From: Ariolimax columbianus
Lineage: Eukaryota; Mollusca; Gastropoda; Stylommatophora; Arionidae
DNA length: 64,000 bases
Direction: 5' to 3'
Assembly (NCBI GenBank): GCA_036924085.1
Contig: JAVGWX010000002.1
Span: 46,866,666 to 46,930,665, forward strand
Notes under the pieces: model-generated
What the model saw: only the letters and a program-made list of their open reading frames with translations
Database searches by the model: none
What the model was told of the DNA's origin: nothing
Shown: one piece after another, positions 63,480 through 64,000 of the stretch
Position numbering within the stretch: position 1 is the first letter of the stretch
Layout: each line of letters starts with the position of its first letter
Made by a program: the position numbers and the translations under genes

Positions 63480-64000
63480 GTCATAGGGAGCCGTAATTTT
63501 CTGTCAAGGGCCAGACTTTAGAATATCAGCAATATTTCCTATCCATCTAGTTCTCGGTCGGCCACGGTTGCGAAAACCAGAAAGTTGTGCGTTATAAGGG
63601 CACAAGGGTAGTTGGTCAGGATGTATTCTCATTAGGTGGCCGAACCAATTGAATTTGATTCATCAATATATTCAGAGCAGGGTCTTGCTTAAACTATTCT
63701 TCTCACATCTCCATTGCGCATTCTGTCTCTCCTAGTTACGTTGATTGTTTTCCGGAGACATCTCATCTCACGTGTTGTGATCTTTCTGAGTTTTTGTTAA
63801 AGTCCATGTAGGCACTGGTAACAAGAGAGTTGACATGAATATACTATTGATTAGCATTCTTTTGTTGACATGTTTATGTTAGGGTGTTTAAATATTGGTG
63901 ACAGCTGGGATGCAATCGCATTTGCTTTTTGGCACCTGATTACAATCTCTCTATCTAAACCTCCATCCAGTGTGAAAACACTGCCCAACTCCTGCACTTG
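63480..64000 (-). pseudogene. RTE-like LINE relic, running off the window
   Basis: Minus strand from 64000: QELGSVFTLDGGLDREIVI, ANAIASQLSPIFKH, then MRCLRKTINVTRRDRMRNGD (about 63715-63775) and a degraded tail. Repeats the segment at 62905-62990, so two copies of the family lie side by side. Confidence 0.75.

Overview
This is a 64 kb piece of an animal nuclear genome, rich in introns and in repeats. Small exons with GT-AG (once GC-AG) borders are embedded in relics of LINEs, SINEs and DNA transposons, and about 11 kb (roughly one sixth) is tandem minisatellite. The mix of RTE-, CR1- and I-type LINEs, several tRNA-derived SINEs, and Merlin, mariner and piggyBac relics suggests a marine or freshwater invertebrate. 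A mollusc or other lophotrochozoan is my best guess, but no single feature proves it.

Two real genes can be read, both on the minus strand and both cut by the window edges. (1) Left, 1896-6232: the first three coding exons of a peroxisomal carrier of the SLC25A17/PMP34 type. Its remaining exons lie to the left of position 1. The probable promoter/5'UTR stretch is 6233-7100, which is free of recognisable transposon coding sequence. (2) Right, 29878-62006: thirteen exons forming the 3' part of a TNRC18/BAHCC1 (Drosophila winged eye-like) chromatin protein. In order it has a low-complexity Ser/Thr/Asn region with a 10-residue repeat, an AT-hook, a basic Ser/Pro/Lys region, two Tudor-like modules and a C-terminal BAH domain. 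All twelve splice junctions keep phase and give 1,044 residues to the stop. Exons upstream of 62006 are outside the window.

Region by region: 1-200 is the tail of a Merlin-type transposase; 1.1-5.6 kb is LINE sequence inside SLC25A17 introns; 7.1-14.5 kb is a pile of LINE and SINE relics; 14.5-29.8 kb is intergenic, AT-rich, with a TTAA-flanked piggyBac remnant, two mariner deletion derivatives and four minisatellites; 29.9-62 kb is the TNRC18-like gene, whose introns hold most of the arrays, including a 2 kb array with a 105-bp higher-order repeat and two 31-bp arrays in inverted orientation either side of one Tudor exon; 62-64 kb is LINE/SINE debris. Most long open frames in the window are LINE relics or phase-open minisatellites, not host genes.

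The most interesting signals are the two hidden host genes, the inverted arrays bracketing a 109-nt exon, a modular SINE family with exact target-site duplications, a SINE and LINE that appear to share a 3' hairpin, and the piggyBac remnant. I found no CRISPR array, operon or prokaryotic system.
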